This document shows positions 15,711-23,632 of a stretch of DNA of 26,254 bases, piece by piece. The translations under genes were made by a program, and so were the position numbers. Each line of letters begins with the position of its first letter. Positions within the stretch are counted from its first letter, which is position 1. The DNA comes from Roseovarius sp. UBA6167 (GTDB lineage: Bacteria; Pseudomonadota; Alphaproteobacteria; Rhodobacterales; Rhodobacteraceae), in the NCBI GenBank assembly GCA_002428225.1, contig DIUD01000053.1, positions 144 through 26,397 of the forward strand, given 5' to 3'. The notes under the pieces are model-generated. The model was not told the DNA's origin and made no database searches. It worked only from the letters and a program-made list of their open reading frames with translations.

Positions 15711-16199
15711 ATGACCATTTCCACCGGCGACAAGCTGCCCGAGGCAACGCTGTTGCGCCTGGGCGAAAACGGCCCCGAAGAGGTGAGCCTTGCCAGCCTG
15801 ACCAAGGGCCGCAAGGTAGTGATCTTCGCCGTGCCCGGCGCCTACACCCCCACCTGTTCCTCGGCCCATGTGCCAAGCTTCATCCGCACGAAGGCAGCGT
15901 TCGACAAGAAGGGCGTGGACGAGATCATCTGCGTCTCCGTGAACGACCCCTTCGTGATGAATGCCTGGGGCGAGGCCACCGGCGCGACAGAGGCCGGGAT
16001 CACCATGCTCGCCGACCCGCAAAGCGCCTTTACCAAGGCGATCGGGATGGATTTCGACGCGCCGCCCGCGGGCCTGCTGGCGCGCTCCAGGCGCTACGCG
16101 ATGGTGGTCGAGGATGGCACCGTCACCGTGCTCCACGTCGAGCAGAACCCCGGCGCCTGCGAGGCGACAGCGGGCGAATCGCTGCTCGCGGAGATCTGA
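15711..16199 (+). CDS. Peroxiredoxin, Prx5 type
   Basis: The 162-residue protein reduces hydrogen peroxide and alkyl hydroperoxides. The active-site block VPGAYTPTCSSAHVPSF has the peroxidatic Cys49, with Cys74 and a late Cys150 (NPGACEA); in this family a C-terminal cysteine can act as resolving residue, while other members depend on glutathione or glutaredoxin. ATG 15711 follows a strong ribosome binding site (CAGGAGG). There is no fused glutaredoxin domain. It diverges from the FAD oxidoreductase and may share its regulatory gap. Confidence 0.92.
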   Translation: MTISTGDKLPEATLLRLGENGPEEVSLASLTKGRKVVIFAVPGAYTPTCSSAHVPSFIRTKAAFDKKGVDEIICVSVNDPFVMNAWGEATGATEAGITMLADPQSAFTKAIGMDFDAPPAGLLARSRRYAMVVEDGTVTVLHVEQNPGACEATAGESLLAEI

Positions 16200-16200
16200 C

Positions 16201-16262
16201 ACGAGGGGGCGCGCCCTCTCGTGCCACAGAGCCGCGCCCTTCTTCATCTTGCCGAAAATATC
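16201..16262. repeat. Intergenic hairpin plus GATATTT..GGCAAGATGAA motif, copy 2
   Basis: ACGAGGGGGCG (16201-16211) pairs with CGCCCTCTCGT (16212-16222) with a single G-T mismatch, right after the peroxiredoxin stop. On the - strand, 16262-16243 reads GATATTTTCGGCAAGATGAA, 18 of 20 identical to 5371-5390. Read in the motif's direction the hairpin follows the motif here, whereas in copy 1 it precedes it. Both copies lie between convergent genes. Confidence 0.6.
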
Positions 16263-16275
16263 CAGATCCCGCCGC

Positions 16276-16572
16276 TCAGCCCGCGAGTCCGTCGAACTTG
16301 CGCGCGAGCTTGACGTCGAGCGCGCTCAGCCCGCCCACGTCATGCGTAAAGAGCGTCACCTCTACCGTCTTGTAAACATTGAACCACTCGGGATGATGAT
16401 TCCATTTCTCGGCCCAGAGCGCCGCGCGCATCATGAATCCCATGGCCTCGACGAAATCGGCGAACTGATAGGTCTTGGCAATGGCGTCGCGCCCCTCGAC
16501 CATGGCCCAGCCATTCTTCAGAAGCGGCGCGAGGGTGGTCTTGCGCGCGGTATCGCTCAGTTTCTCGGTCAT
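16276..16572 (-). CDS. phhB: 4a-hydroxytetrahydrobiopterin dehydratase (pterin-4a-carbinolamine dehydratase)
   Basis: The enzyme dehydrates 4a-hydroxytetrahydropterin so that the cofactor of phenylalanine hydroxylase can be recycled. The 98-residue length and the signature AEKWNHHPEWFNVYKTVEVTL split as AEKWNHHPE (54-62) and FNVYKTVEVTL, followed by THDVGGLSALDVKLA, are diagnostic; the catalytic histidines are His59 and His60 with His77 later. No phenylalanine hydroxylase is in the window. The start overlaps the stop of the upstream FemAB-like gene by four bases, so translation is coupled. Confidence 0.93.
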   Translation of the reverse strand: MTEKLSDTARKTTLAPLLKNGWAMVEGRDAIAKTYQFADFVEAMGFMMRAALWAEKWNHHPEWFNVYKTVEVTLFTHDVGGLSALDVKLARKFDGLAG

Positions 16573-17756
16573 TCGTGATCCTCCATGACGGTGCGCCGGA
16601 ACGGGCCGTAGCCGGTCAATATGTCGATCTCCTCATCCACCGCCGCGCGTTCGGCCTCCAGATACTGCGCGACGGCCTCGGCAAAGCCCGGATCGCGCAG
16701 CCAGTGCAGCGAGTGAACCGGCCGCGGCAGATAGCCTCGCGCCAGCTTGTGCTCGCCCTGCGCGCCAGCCTCGACCCTTTGCAACCCCGTTTCAATGGCA
16801 AACTCGATGGCGCGGTAATAGCACAACTCGAAGTGAAGGCAGGGGTGATCCTCGATGCAGCCCCAGTAACGGCCATAAAGCGCCGAGGCGCCAACGAGGT
16901 TCATCGCGCCCGCAACGGGGCGGCCCCCGCGCAGCGCGAGGATCAGCAGGACATCGCCGCGCAGCCGCTCATGCGCCAGATCGAAGAAGGCGCGCGTGAG
17001 ATAGGGCGTGCCCCATTTGCGCGCGCCGGTGTCCTGGTAGAACTCCCAGACCGCCTGCCAGTGCCCGGGGCCGATGGCATCGCCCGTCAGCGCCACGATC
17101 TCGCCGCCAAAGGCCTGCGCGCGGGCGCGCTCCTTGCGGATGGTCTTGCGCTTGCGCGACGACAGATCGTTCAGGAAATCGTCGAACCCGCCATAGCCAC
17201 GATTTTCCCAGTGATATTGCTGTGTGCGCCGCGCGAGATAGCCCGCGCCCTCGCCCGCCGCCACCTCCTCCGCGGTGCAGAAGGTGAAATGCACCGAGGA
17301 TATCGCGTGCCGCGCGGCCAGTTCGCGCGCGCCCTGCAAGAGCGCCGCGCGCCCCGCCGCCTCATGGCCCGGACGCGTGAGCAGACGGCGCCCCGTCACC
17401 GGCGTGAACGGCACAGCACCCTGAAGCTTGGGATAATAGCGCCCGCCCGCGCGTTCATAGGCATGGGCCCAGCCATGATCGAAGATATATTCGCCCTGGC
17501 TGTGGGATTTGACATAGAGCGGGGCCACGGCGATCACCGCGCCCCCCGCCTCGGCGCGCAGATATTGCGGCTGCCAGCCGGTGCCGCGCCCGACCGAGCC
17601 GCTGTCCTCCAGCACCGAGAGAAACCGGTAGGTGGTGAACGGGTCTTCGGGCCGCGCGCCGCTGCCCGCCTCGGGGCAGGCGCAGGCGTCCCAATCGCCC
17701 TCGCCGATATCGGCGATGCGGTCATGGAGCGTGATTGTAATCGCGGTATCGGTCAT
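16569..17756 (-). CDS. FemAB/GNAT-like protein (DUF482, peptidogalycan biosynthesis family)
   Basis: The 395-residue protein fits the family annotated as GNAT N-acetyltransferase or peptidogalycan biosynthesis protein: DPFTTYRFLSVLEDSGSVG near residue 38, YVKSHSQGEYIFDHGWA, and FLNDLSSRKRKTIRKERA in the middle, ending with QGEHKLARGYLP. It consists of two tandem GNAT-like folds as in FemAB aminoacyltransferases. The biochemical reaction is not established for the family. It overlaps phhB by four bases and lies downstream of the RidA-family gene in the same direction, with a 168-base gap. Confidence 0.82.
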   Translation of the reverse strand: MTDTAITITLHDRIADIGEGDWDACACPEAGSGARPEDPFTTYRFLSVLEDSGSVGRGTGWQPQYLRAEAGGAVIAVAPLYVKSHSQGEYIFDHGWAHAYERAGGRYYPKLQGAVPFTPVTGRRLLTRPGHEAAGRAALLQGARELAARHAISSVHFTFCTAEEVAAGEGAGYLARRTQQYHWENRGYGGFDDFLNDLSSRKRKTIRKERARAQAFGGEIVALTGDAIGPGHWQAVWEFYQDTGARKWGTPYLTRAFFDLAHERLRGDVLLILALRGGRPVAGAMNLVGASALYGRYWGCIEDHPCLHFELCYYRAIEFAIETGLQRVEAGAQGEHKLARGYLPRPVHSLHWLRDPGFAEAVAQYLEAERAAVDEEIDILTGYGPFRRTVMEDHE

Positions 17757-17839
17757 GCCGGCTTCCTGTCTGGCGCGCGAGCGGGACGGATCAAGCGGGG
17801 CAGCGGGCCCGATAGCCCCCGAAGGTGATGATGCCAGCC

Positions 17840-17857
17840 ACCCGCCGCGCGGCGGGT
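17840..17857. other. 18-base perfect palindrome in the gap upstream of the FemAB-like gene
   Basis: ACCCGCCGCGCGGCGGGT is fully self-complementary. It sits in the 168-base gap between the RidA-family stop and the FemAB-like start, where no convincing gene is seen. It could form a hairpin in RNA or bind a dimeric protein; no T run follows on either strand. Confidence 0.4.
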
Positions 17858-17924
17858 CTGCCCGCGAAAGAGCGTCCCGTCCCGGAGCTTGCAGGCACAG
17901 CTCACCATGCCTCGGGCGGCACGA

Positions 17925-18386
17925 TCATCGGATCTGGAAGATCCCGTCGATCTCGACCGCGACGCCAAAGGGCAGCGACGCGGCAGAGACGGCGGCGCGG
18001 GTGTGCCTGCCAGCCTCCCCCAGAGCCTCGCCCAGAAAATCCGACGCGCCGTTGATGACCGCCGGCTGCCGGGTGAAATCGGGGGTGGAATTCACGAAAC
18101 CCGTCAGCCGCACCACCCGCACCAGCCGGTCGAGATCACCGCCGCAGGCCGCCTTGACCTGCGCCAGAAGTGCTATGGCGCAGGCCCGCGCCGCTGCCGC
18201 GCCGCCTGCCACATCCATCTCGGCACCCAGCTTGCCGGTCATCATGGTGTCGCCCTCCCTGGCGATCTGCCCCGAGACGTAAAGCATCTCGCCCACCTGC
18301 ACATAGGGCACGTAATTGGCCGCAGGCGCGGGCGCGTCGGGCAGGGTCACGCCCATCGCGGCAAGCGTCTTCTCGAACTGGCTCAT
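17925..18386 (-). CDS. RidA/YjgF-family protein
   Basis: The 153-residue protein belongs to the Rid (YjgF/YER057c/UK114) superfamily. The start is the ATG at 18386 because CAGGAGA precedes it; the frame runs further upstream without resemblance. It has YVPYVQVGEMLYVSGQIA, VVRLTGFVNSTPDF and RHTRAAVSAASLPFGVAVE, where Arg130 corresponds to the conserved arginine needed for imine deamination in RidA. It is longer than classical RidA (about 128 residues) and matches the YjgF-like subfamily of about 150 residues, whose substrate is less certain. Confidence 0.88.
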   Translation of the reverse strand: MSQFEKTLAAMGVTLPDAPAPAANYVPYVQVGEMLYVSGQIAREGDTMMTGKLGAEMDVAGGAAAARACAIALLAQVKAACGGDLDRLVRVVRLTGFVNSTPDFTRQPAVINGASDFLGEALGEAGRHTRAAVSAASLPFGVAVEIDGIFQIR

Positions 18387-18450
18387 GTCGCTGTCTCCTG
18401 TCGCGGTTCGCGCGCAGGCTAGCGACACGCGGCACCGTTGAAAAGCCCCC

Positions 18451-19758
18451 TCACCCGCGGAAGGCCTTGGCCAGATAATCGGTAAAGGGCTTGACCAGAT
18501 AGGCGATGGGCGTGCGGTCCTCGGTGCGGATGAAGGTCTCTACCGGCATCCCCGGCACCAGCGTCACGCCCTCGGGCAGGCGCGCCATCTCGCCCTCGTT
18601 GAGGACCACCTCGGCGCGGTAATAGCTGGCCCGCGTGGCCTCGTCCTCGAAGGCATCGGCGGAAATCTGGACAACGCGCCCGAAAAGCTCCGGCGTGGTG
18701 CGCTGATCGAGCGCGGAAAAGCGCAGCGTCACCTCCTGCCCGAGATGGAGCTTGTCCACATGGATCGCCTCGACGCGCGCGTTGATGATGAGCGGGCGGT
18801 CCTGCGGAATGATGAACAGCACCGGATCGGCGGGCCGGATCACCGAGCGCGGCGCAAAGACCTGAAGGTTATAGACCACCCCCGCGACCGGCGCGGTGAT
18901 GTCGAGACGGTTCATCTGCACGATCAGCGCGCGGCGCTGTTCGCGCAGTTCCAGTTCGCGGAATTGCAGGTCGCGCAGGGTGGTGATCGCCTCTTCGCGC
19001 CGGTCGGTGCGCAGGCGCAGGATCTCGATGTCGATCTCGGTGATGCGGCCCTCGGCCTGGGCCTTCTGCGCGGTCAGATCGCCCATTGTCCCATCGAGCC
19101 GCGCCGCCTCGCGTTGCAGGGCGAGGACACGCGACGCCTGCGCCAGCCCGCGATCGAGCAGCGACTGCTGATCCACAAGCTCGCGCGTGATGAGCTCGGT
19201 CTGGCGGGCAAGGGCCGCTTGCTGCGCCTCGATCCCGACGATCTGATCGGCGGTCTGGTCGCGCCGCTTTTCAAGCTGCTGGATCCGCGATGCATCGGTC
19301 TCGGCGCGGGCGGCAAGCAAGACCTCCTGCCCGTGCATCAGCGCGCGGGCATCGGGATTGGCCGCCGCCATCTCCAGCAGGAGCGGATCGAAAACGAGCG
19401 TCGCGCGCGCGTCGCGCTCGGCCTCCAGCCGCCCGCGTCGCGCCATCAGTTCGGCCAACTGGTTCTCGACAATCGAGACCCGCGACCCAAGGTCCGTCGG
19501 GTCAAGCCGCAAGAGCGGCTGGCCCGCCGCGACGTGATCGCCCTCCTTGACGAGGATCTCGGCCACGACACCGCCATCGGGATGCTGCACGACCTGGCGG
19601 TTCTGCTCCACCTCGATGCGCCCCGAGGCGATCACCGCGCCGGAAATCTGCGTCAAGCCCGCCCAGGTGCCAAACCCGCCGACCAGAACGACCAGGCCGA
19701 TCAGCCCGATCAGAAGCGGGCCGCGCGCCGACCAGCTAGCTGCGCCCGCCGCGCTCAT
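18451..19758 (-). CDS. Type I secretion membrane-fusion protein, HlyD/PrtE family
   Basis: The 435-residue periplasmic adaptor links an inner-membrane ABC exporter to an outer-membrane channel. It has one N-terminal membrane helix (LLIGLIGLVVLVGGFGTWAG, about residues 15-34), a lipoyl-like half (GGVVAEILVKEGDHVAAGQ), a long coiled-coil section (residues 100-270) and the closing barrel (ITAPVAGVVYNL through VTLVPGMPVETFIRT). ATG 19758 overlaps the stop of the upstream ABC gene in ATGA, so the pair is co-translated; an in-frame extension to 19893 is a shadow. The partner TolC-type channel and a cargo gene are not in the window. Confidence 0.9.
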   Translation of the reverse strand: MSAAGAASWSARGPLLIGLIGLVVLVGGFGTWAGLTQISGAVIASGRIEVEQNRQVVQHPDGGVVAEILVKEGDHVAAGQPLLRLDPTDLGSRVSIVENQLAELMARRGRLEAERDARATLVFDPLLLEMAAANPDARALMHGQEVLLAARAETDASRIQQLEKRRDQTADQIVGIEAQQAALARQTELITRELVDQQSLLDRGLAQASRVLALQREAARLDGTMGDLTAQKAQAEGRITEIDIEILRLRTDRREEAITTLRDLQFRELELREQRRALIVQMNRLDITAPVAGVVYNLQVFAPRSVIRPADPVLFIIPQDRPLIINARVEAIHVDKLHLGQEVTLRFSALDQRTTPELFGRVVQISADAFEDEATRASYYRAEVVLNEGEMARLPEGVTLVPGMPVETFIRTEDRTPIAYLVKPFTDYLAKAFRG

Positions 19759-21515
19759 TGCACGCCTCCCCCGACGCCGGCCTTCTGCGCCCCGGCCAGC
19801 GTCTCGTGGTTCTGCACCACCTCGCGCAAGACCTGATCGCGCGGCCCGAACGCCCGCACCAGACCGCCTTCGAGCATCAGCAGCAGATCGCATTCGCGGA
19901 TCACCGCCGGGCGATGCGCCACGATCACGACGGCATGGCCCGCAGCCTTGAAACCTTGGATCGCCCGGTTGACCGCCTCGCTGCCGGCATTGTCGAGATT
20001 GGCGTTGGGCTCGTCGAGCACGAGGAGCACCGGATCGCCATACATCGCACGCGCCAGCCCGATCCGCTGCATCTCGCCGCCCGAGAGCCGCCCGCTGGCC
20101 GCGCTCACGCGGGTGTCATAGCCGTCGGGCAGCCTGAGGATCATCTCATGGGCATCGGCGCGCCTGGCCGCGTTGACGACCTCGGCATCGTCAGGTGTGC
20201 TCGACAGGCGCGCGATGTTCTCGGCAATGGTGCCATCGAAAAGCTGCACCCTCTGCGGCAGATAGCCGATGAGCGTGCCCAGAACCGTCGGATCATACTG
20301 ATCGAGCGTCGCCCCGTCGAGCCGGATGGTCCCCATCGCGGGTCGCCAGACCCCGGTGAGCGCGCGCGCCAGCGTCGATTTGCCCGCGCCCGATGGCCCG
20401 ATGATCCCCAGCGCCTGTCCCGGCGGCACCGCGCAGCTTACCCCGCGCAGCACCGGCGTCCTTTCTCCGGGCGGCAGGACGGTGATCTGCTGCACCTCCA
20501 GGCGGGCCTTGGGCCGCGGCAGCGCGGTGCGCGGGGCCTCGGGGGGCACCTCGCCCAGAAGCTCGGCCAGGTTATCCCAGCCCTGCATCGCGCGCTGCAC
20601 CATCTGCCATTGCCCGACCGCCTGCTCGATCGGCGCCAGCGCGCGCCCCAGCAGGATCGAGCCGGCGATCATCGCGCCAGGTGTGATCTCTCCGCGCAGC
20701 ACAAGAAGCGCCCCCAGCCCCAACATCGCCGATTGCAGAAGCAGCCGGAATGCCTTGGACCCGCTGGTGAAACTGCCGCCCAGATCCGCCGCCCTGAGCT
20801 GTTCCCTGAGCGCCGTGTCGCGCGTCCTCTGCCACCGGTTGAAGGCAGCCTCGCGCATTCCCATCGCCTGCACCATTTCCGCGTCGATCCGAAGCCGGTC
20901 CGAAACCGCCTCGGCCTGCATCCCGGCCATGCCCGCGCGCTGCATCGGGCGCCGCGTCGTCGCCTGGTTGATCACGGTCACGATCACAAGCACGCCGCCG
21001 CCGAGGATTGCCAGGATCCCCAGCCAGGGATGAAACACCCAGATCGCCGCCATGAAGAACGGTGCCCATGGCATGTCGAACAGCGCCAGAAGGACCGGCG
21101 ATGTCATCAGCCTCTGGATCGATTCGAGATCGCGCAAGCCGCTGGCCGCCCGCGGATCGGGCGTGAGCGCCGACTTGCGGATCACCGCGTCGAACACCCG
21201 CCGGTCGAGCGCCGCCTGAAACCGCGCCCCGACCCGGCCCATCACGCGCCCCCGCGCGAAATCGAGCACAGCCATCACCACATAAAGGAACAAGACCAGC
21301 ACCGAGAGCGCAATCAGCGTCTCCACCGACCGGCTCGACAGAACCCGGTCATAGACCTGAAGCATGTAGATCGGGCCGGTGAGCATCAGGAGGTTGGCAA
21401 AAAAACTGAAAATGCCGACAAACCAGTATAGCCCGCGGCTCTGGCGGCGCACGTCGCGCAATTCCGCCCGGCCGGCCTCGATTTTCGATTTCTCAAATTG
21501 CATCGCTGCTTGCAT
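19755..21515 (-). CDS. Type I secretion ABC transporter, PrtD family (permease-ATPase)
   Basis: The 586-residue half-transporter fuses a transmembrane domain and an ATPase domain. Membrane helices are seen from about residue 27 (LYWFVGIFSFFANLLML), through LIALSVLVLFLYVVMAVL and LGILAILGGGVLVIVTVI. The ATPase has Walker A GPSGAGKST (373-381), ABC signature LSGGE (477-481) and Walker B LLVLDE (497-502). There is no N-terminal C39 peptidase or C39-like domain, so it is of the PrtD/AprD kind that exports proteins with C-terminal signals such as RTX proteins. Start ATG 21515 is chosen over upstream 21587 by homologue length; Met 21503 is also possible. It diverges from mlaA. Confidence 0.9.
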   Translation of the reverse strand: MQAAMQFEKSKIEAGRAELRDVRRQSRGLYWFVGIFSFFANLLMLTGPIYMLQVYDRVLSSRSVETLIALSVLVLFLYVVMAVLDFARGRVMGRVGARFQAALDRRVFDAVIRKSALTPDPRAASGLRDLESIQRLMTSPVLLALFDMPWAPFFMAAIWVFHPWLGILAILGGGVLVIVTVINQATTRRPMQRAGMAGMQAEAVSDRLRIDAEMVQAMGMREAAFNRWQRTRDTALREQLRAADLGGSFTSGSKAFRLLLQSAMLGLGALLVLRGEITPGAMIAGSILLGRALAPIEQAVGQWQMVQRAMQGWDNLAELLGEVPPEAPRTALPRPKARLEVQQITVLPPGERTPVLRGVSCAVPPGQALGIIGPSGAGKSTLARALTGVWRPAMGTIRLDGATLDQYDPTVLGTLIGYLPQRVQLFDGTIAENIARLSSTPDDAEVVNAARRADAHEMILRLPDGYDTRVSAASGRLSGGEMQRIGLARAMYGDPVLLVLDEPNANLDNAGSEAVNRAIQGFKAAGHAVVIVAHRPAVIRECDLLLMLEGGLVRAFGPRDQVLREVVQNHETLAGAQKAGVGGGVQ

Positions 21516-21573
21516 CGCTGCTCTTTCAACCCGGATGTGGTTTGCAATCTGGAGGTCTCGTTCCACCCTTAAG

Positions 21574-21603
21574 TTGCCTGTCACCATTCTGCCACAGTAA
21601 TAT
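21574..21603 (+). promoter_or_regulatory. Candidate promoter of mlaA
   Basis: TTGCCT (21574-21579) and TAATAT (21598-21603) are separated by 18 bases. Transcription would begin near 21610, just before the ribosome binding site AAGGGAG at 21621-21627. Match to consensus is moderate. Confidence 0.35.
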
Positions 21604-21634
21604 GAACGAAAATATGCACGAAGGGAGCCGGATC

Positions 21635-22525
21635 ATGACTTTGATCCCCGACCGATTTATGCGAGACATCTCCGGGATCTGTCGGCTTGTGGATATTGCC
21701 TTGTCAATTAAAGTCTCTTCGCTCTCCTCCGCTCTCGTCAGAGCGCTGCTCGTGGGCATGGCGCTGGTCTTGTCGGCCTGCGCCGCCCCCGAGTCCGCAA
21801 GCCGCGACGTCTTTGACCCGTTCGAGGCCGAGAACCGGCGAATGCACGAATTCAACCGCGACTTTGACCGTGCGCTCTTGCGGCCGGTGGCGCGTGGCTA
21901 TGCCGCCGCCGTGCCCGACGACATCGAGACGGGCGTCATCCGCTTCGCCGAGAACCTGTCGCTGCCCGGCGACGTGGTGAACAACGTGCTGCAACTCAAC
22001 ATGCGCGCGGCGTTCCAGGACACGGCGCGCTTTGTCGTCAACACCACCGTCGGGCTTGGCGGCTTCTTCGATCCGGCAAGCGAAATGGGCCTGCCCGCGG
22101 CCTCCGACACCGATTTCGGCCAGACCCTGCATGTCTGGGGGGCAAGGGAGGGGGCCTATATCGAGCTGCCCCTGCTTGGCCCCTCGACCACGCGCGACAC
22201 TTACGGGCTGTTCTTCGATCTCTTCACCAACCCGCTCAGGTATGTGCTGGAATCGCCCGAGCGCCGCGCCGGGACGGCCGCGGGCGTTGGCTCGGGCCTG
22301 TCGCGGCGGGAAAAATTCTCCGACACGATCGACCAGATTCTCTACGAGAGCGCGGATAGTTACGCGCTCTCGCGCTCGATCTTCCTGCAAAATCGGCGGT
22401 TCAGACTTGGCGGCACGGGGAGCGATACCTATACTGATCCCTATGACGGAATGGGCGACACATCGGCATCCGCCGTTCTGGAGAACCCGTATTCTGCCGT
22501 TCTGGAGGATCCTTATGACGAGTAA
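21635..22525 (+). CDS. mlaA: Outer-membrane phospholipid trafficking lipoprotein MlaA (VacJ)
   Basis: MlaA removes misplaced phospholipid from the outer leaflet of the outer membrane and passes it to MlaC. The protein has a hydrophobic signal ending in the lipobox LSAC (Cys49 from this start), then DPFEAENRRMHEFNRDFDR, FAENLSLPGDVVNNVLQ, FVVNTTVGLGGFFDPA and YIELPLLGPSTTRD, all MlaA signatures. ATG 21635 has a good upstream AAGGGAG, but it gives a lipoprotein signal about 48 residues long, where 20-25 is usual; a later non-ATG start may be the real one. The C-terminus carries a short tandem duplication (SAVLENPY, SAVLEDPY). It overlaps mlaC by 11 bases. Confidence 0.9.
   Translation: MTLIPDRFMRDISGICRLVDIALSIKVSSLSSALVRALLVGMALVLSACAAPESASRDVFDPFEAENRRMHEFNRDFDRALLRPVARGYAAAVPDDIETGVIRFAENLSLPGDVVNNVLQLNMRAAFQDTARFVVNTTVGLGGFFDPASEMGLPAASDTDFGQTLHVWGAREGAYIELPLLGPSTTRDTYGLFFDLFTNPLRYVLESPERRAGTAAGVGSGLSRREKFSDTIDQILYESADSYALSRSIFLQNRRFRLGGTGSDTYTDPYDGMGDTSASAVLENPYSAVLEDPYDE
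22472..22519 (+). repeat. 24-base tandem duplication at the 3' end of mlaA
   Basis: Bases 22472-22495 and 22496-22519 share their first 12 positions (GCCGTTCTGGAG) and encode AVLENPYS and AVLEDPYD. The second copy has GGAGG at 22504-22508, which serves as ribosome binding site for mlaC. Confidence 0.7.
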
Positions 22526-23120
22526 CGTCACCCGCCGCAGCCTCATCACGACAGGCGCGGCCGCGCTCGCCCTGTGCGCGGCACCGCTGCCCGCCCTCGC
22601 CCTGACTGAGGCGCGCGCGCGCGCCCTCGTCGATCAGGTGGTTTCGGATATCAACAGCGTGATCGCCACGGGCAGACCGCTTTCGCAGATGATCTCGGAT
22701 TTCGAGCGTATCTTTTCGCGCTACGCCGATGTCGATATCATCGCGCGCTCGGCTTTGGGCGCAGATGCAAGCCGTGCCTCGGCCGCGCAGCTTCGCGCCT
22801 TTACCGAGACGTTCCGCGGCTATGTGGCGCGCAAATACGGCAAGCGTTTCAACGAATTCATCGGCGGGCGCATCGAGGTGCAGGGAGTGCGCGAGGTCAA
22901 GTCCTGGCACGAGGTCAAATCCCTGGTCTATCTGCGCGGCGAATCGCCGTTCGAGGTCAGCTTTCTGGTCTCCGACCGCTCGGGCAAGGATCTGTTCTTC
23001 GACATGATCATCGAGGGAATCAGCCTGCGGCTCAGCGAGCGCACCGAGATCGGCGCCATGCTCGACAACCGCAACGGCGATATCGACGCGCTCATCGCGG
23101 ACCTCAAGCGCGCGGGGTGA
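22515..23120 (+). CDS. mlaC: Phospholipid-binding periplasmic protein, MlaC/Tgt2 family
   Basis: MlaC shuttles phospholipids across the periplasm between MlaA and the inner-membrane MlaFEDB transporter. The 201-residue protein begins with NVTRRSLITTGAAALAL, a twin-arginine-like signal, with a likely cleavage site at ALA-LT. The mature part has SQMISDFERIFSRYADVDIIARSALG and AFTETFRGYVARKYGKRF, typical of the MlaC/Ttg2D fold, and ends with a family-like WHEVKSLVYLRGE to ISLRLSERTEIGAML stretch. It starts inside mlaA with an 11-base overlap, and the ribosome binding site lies in the mlaA 3' end. No mlaFED genes are adjacent. Confidence 0.88.
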   Translation: MTSNVTRRSLITTGAAALALCAAPLPALALTEARARALVDQVVSDINSVIATGRPLSQMISDFERIFSRYADVDIIARSALGADASRASAAQLRAFTETFRGYVARKYGKRFNEFIGGRIEVQGVREVKSWHEVKSLVYLRGESPFEVSFLVSDRSGKDLFFDMIIEGISLRLSERTEIGAMLDNRNGDIDALIADLKRAG

Positions 23121-23207
23121 TGAACCCTCCCGCCGCCGTCTGCATCACCGCCCGTCCTGGCTACAAAGCGCGCCCGCCTACCTTCGGCCATCCTTGCGGC
23201 CCGGCCT

Positions 23208-23632
23208 GGGTTGTGTCTCGAAAGTGGTGGAAATTCTCCGGCAGTGTTCTCGTCGCGGGTTGATTTGTGCCTGATCAGCCTGCGAGGTCAAGGGTCATCG
23301 GTTCAATTGGCTGCGCGAGTGTTTCCCGGCCGTCGACCTTGCCCATCTGGATCTGGCCTGAGGCGAAGAGCGCCCACAGCAGCATCGGCACGGTTTCGGC
23401 GCTGGGCAGCACGATCTGTGTTTTGATCCGGCGGCGGAATTCCTCGTTCAGACGCTCGATGGCGTTGGTTGTGCGGGCTGACTTCCACTGCGACGGATCG
23501 AGGCGGGTGAAGGTGAAGAGCCGATCGCCGGCCTCTTCAAGGCTGTCAGCGACCGCACACCACTTGAGCCGCCATTTGCGTGAGACAAGGATTTGCGCCG
23601 CGTCTCGACCGCATCGGCCGTGTCGGCATAAC
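23208..23632 (-). mobile_element. IS256-family remnant: 3' end of transposase, frameshifted and truncated
   Basis: The - strand encodes RKWRLKWCAVADSLEEAGDR and TTNAIERLNEEFRRRIKTQ, the C-terminal part of an IS256-type (mutator) transposase including the last acidic residue of its DDE triad; the stop is at 23275-23277. Upstream, YADTADAVETRRKSLS is in another frame, so a one-base loss lies near 23577. The element is cut at 23632 by the neighbouring IS481-type end. The outer end is probably near 23208 (GGGTTGTGTCTCGAAAGTGG), judged by typical end sequences. About two thirds of the transposase is missing, so it cannot move by itself. Confidence 0.82.

Noticed and set aside
17753..17968. A 71-codon open frame in the gap after the RidA-family gene
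   Set aside because: Arg-rich composition without family resemblance and overlapping the RidA 3' end and FemAB-like start; it looks like a shadow frame.
19758..21431. A 557-codon + strand open frame opposite the ABC transporter
   Set aside because: It is a high-GC shadow frame rich in Arg, His, Pro and Gln, without motifs, fully covered by a well supported gene on the other strand. The same applies to 3439-4674 (-), 6735-8267 (+) and 4671-5648 (-).
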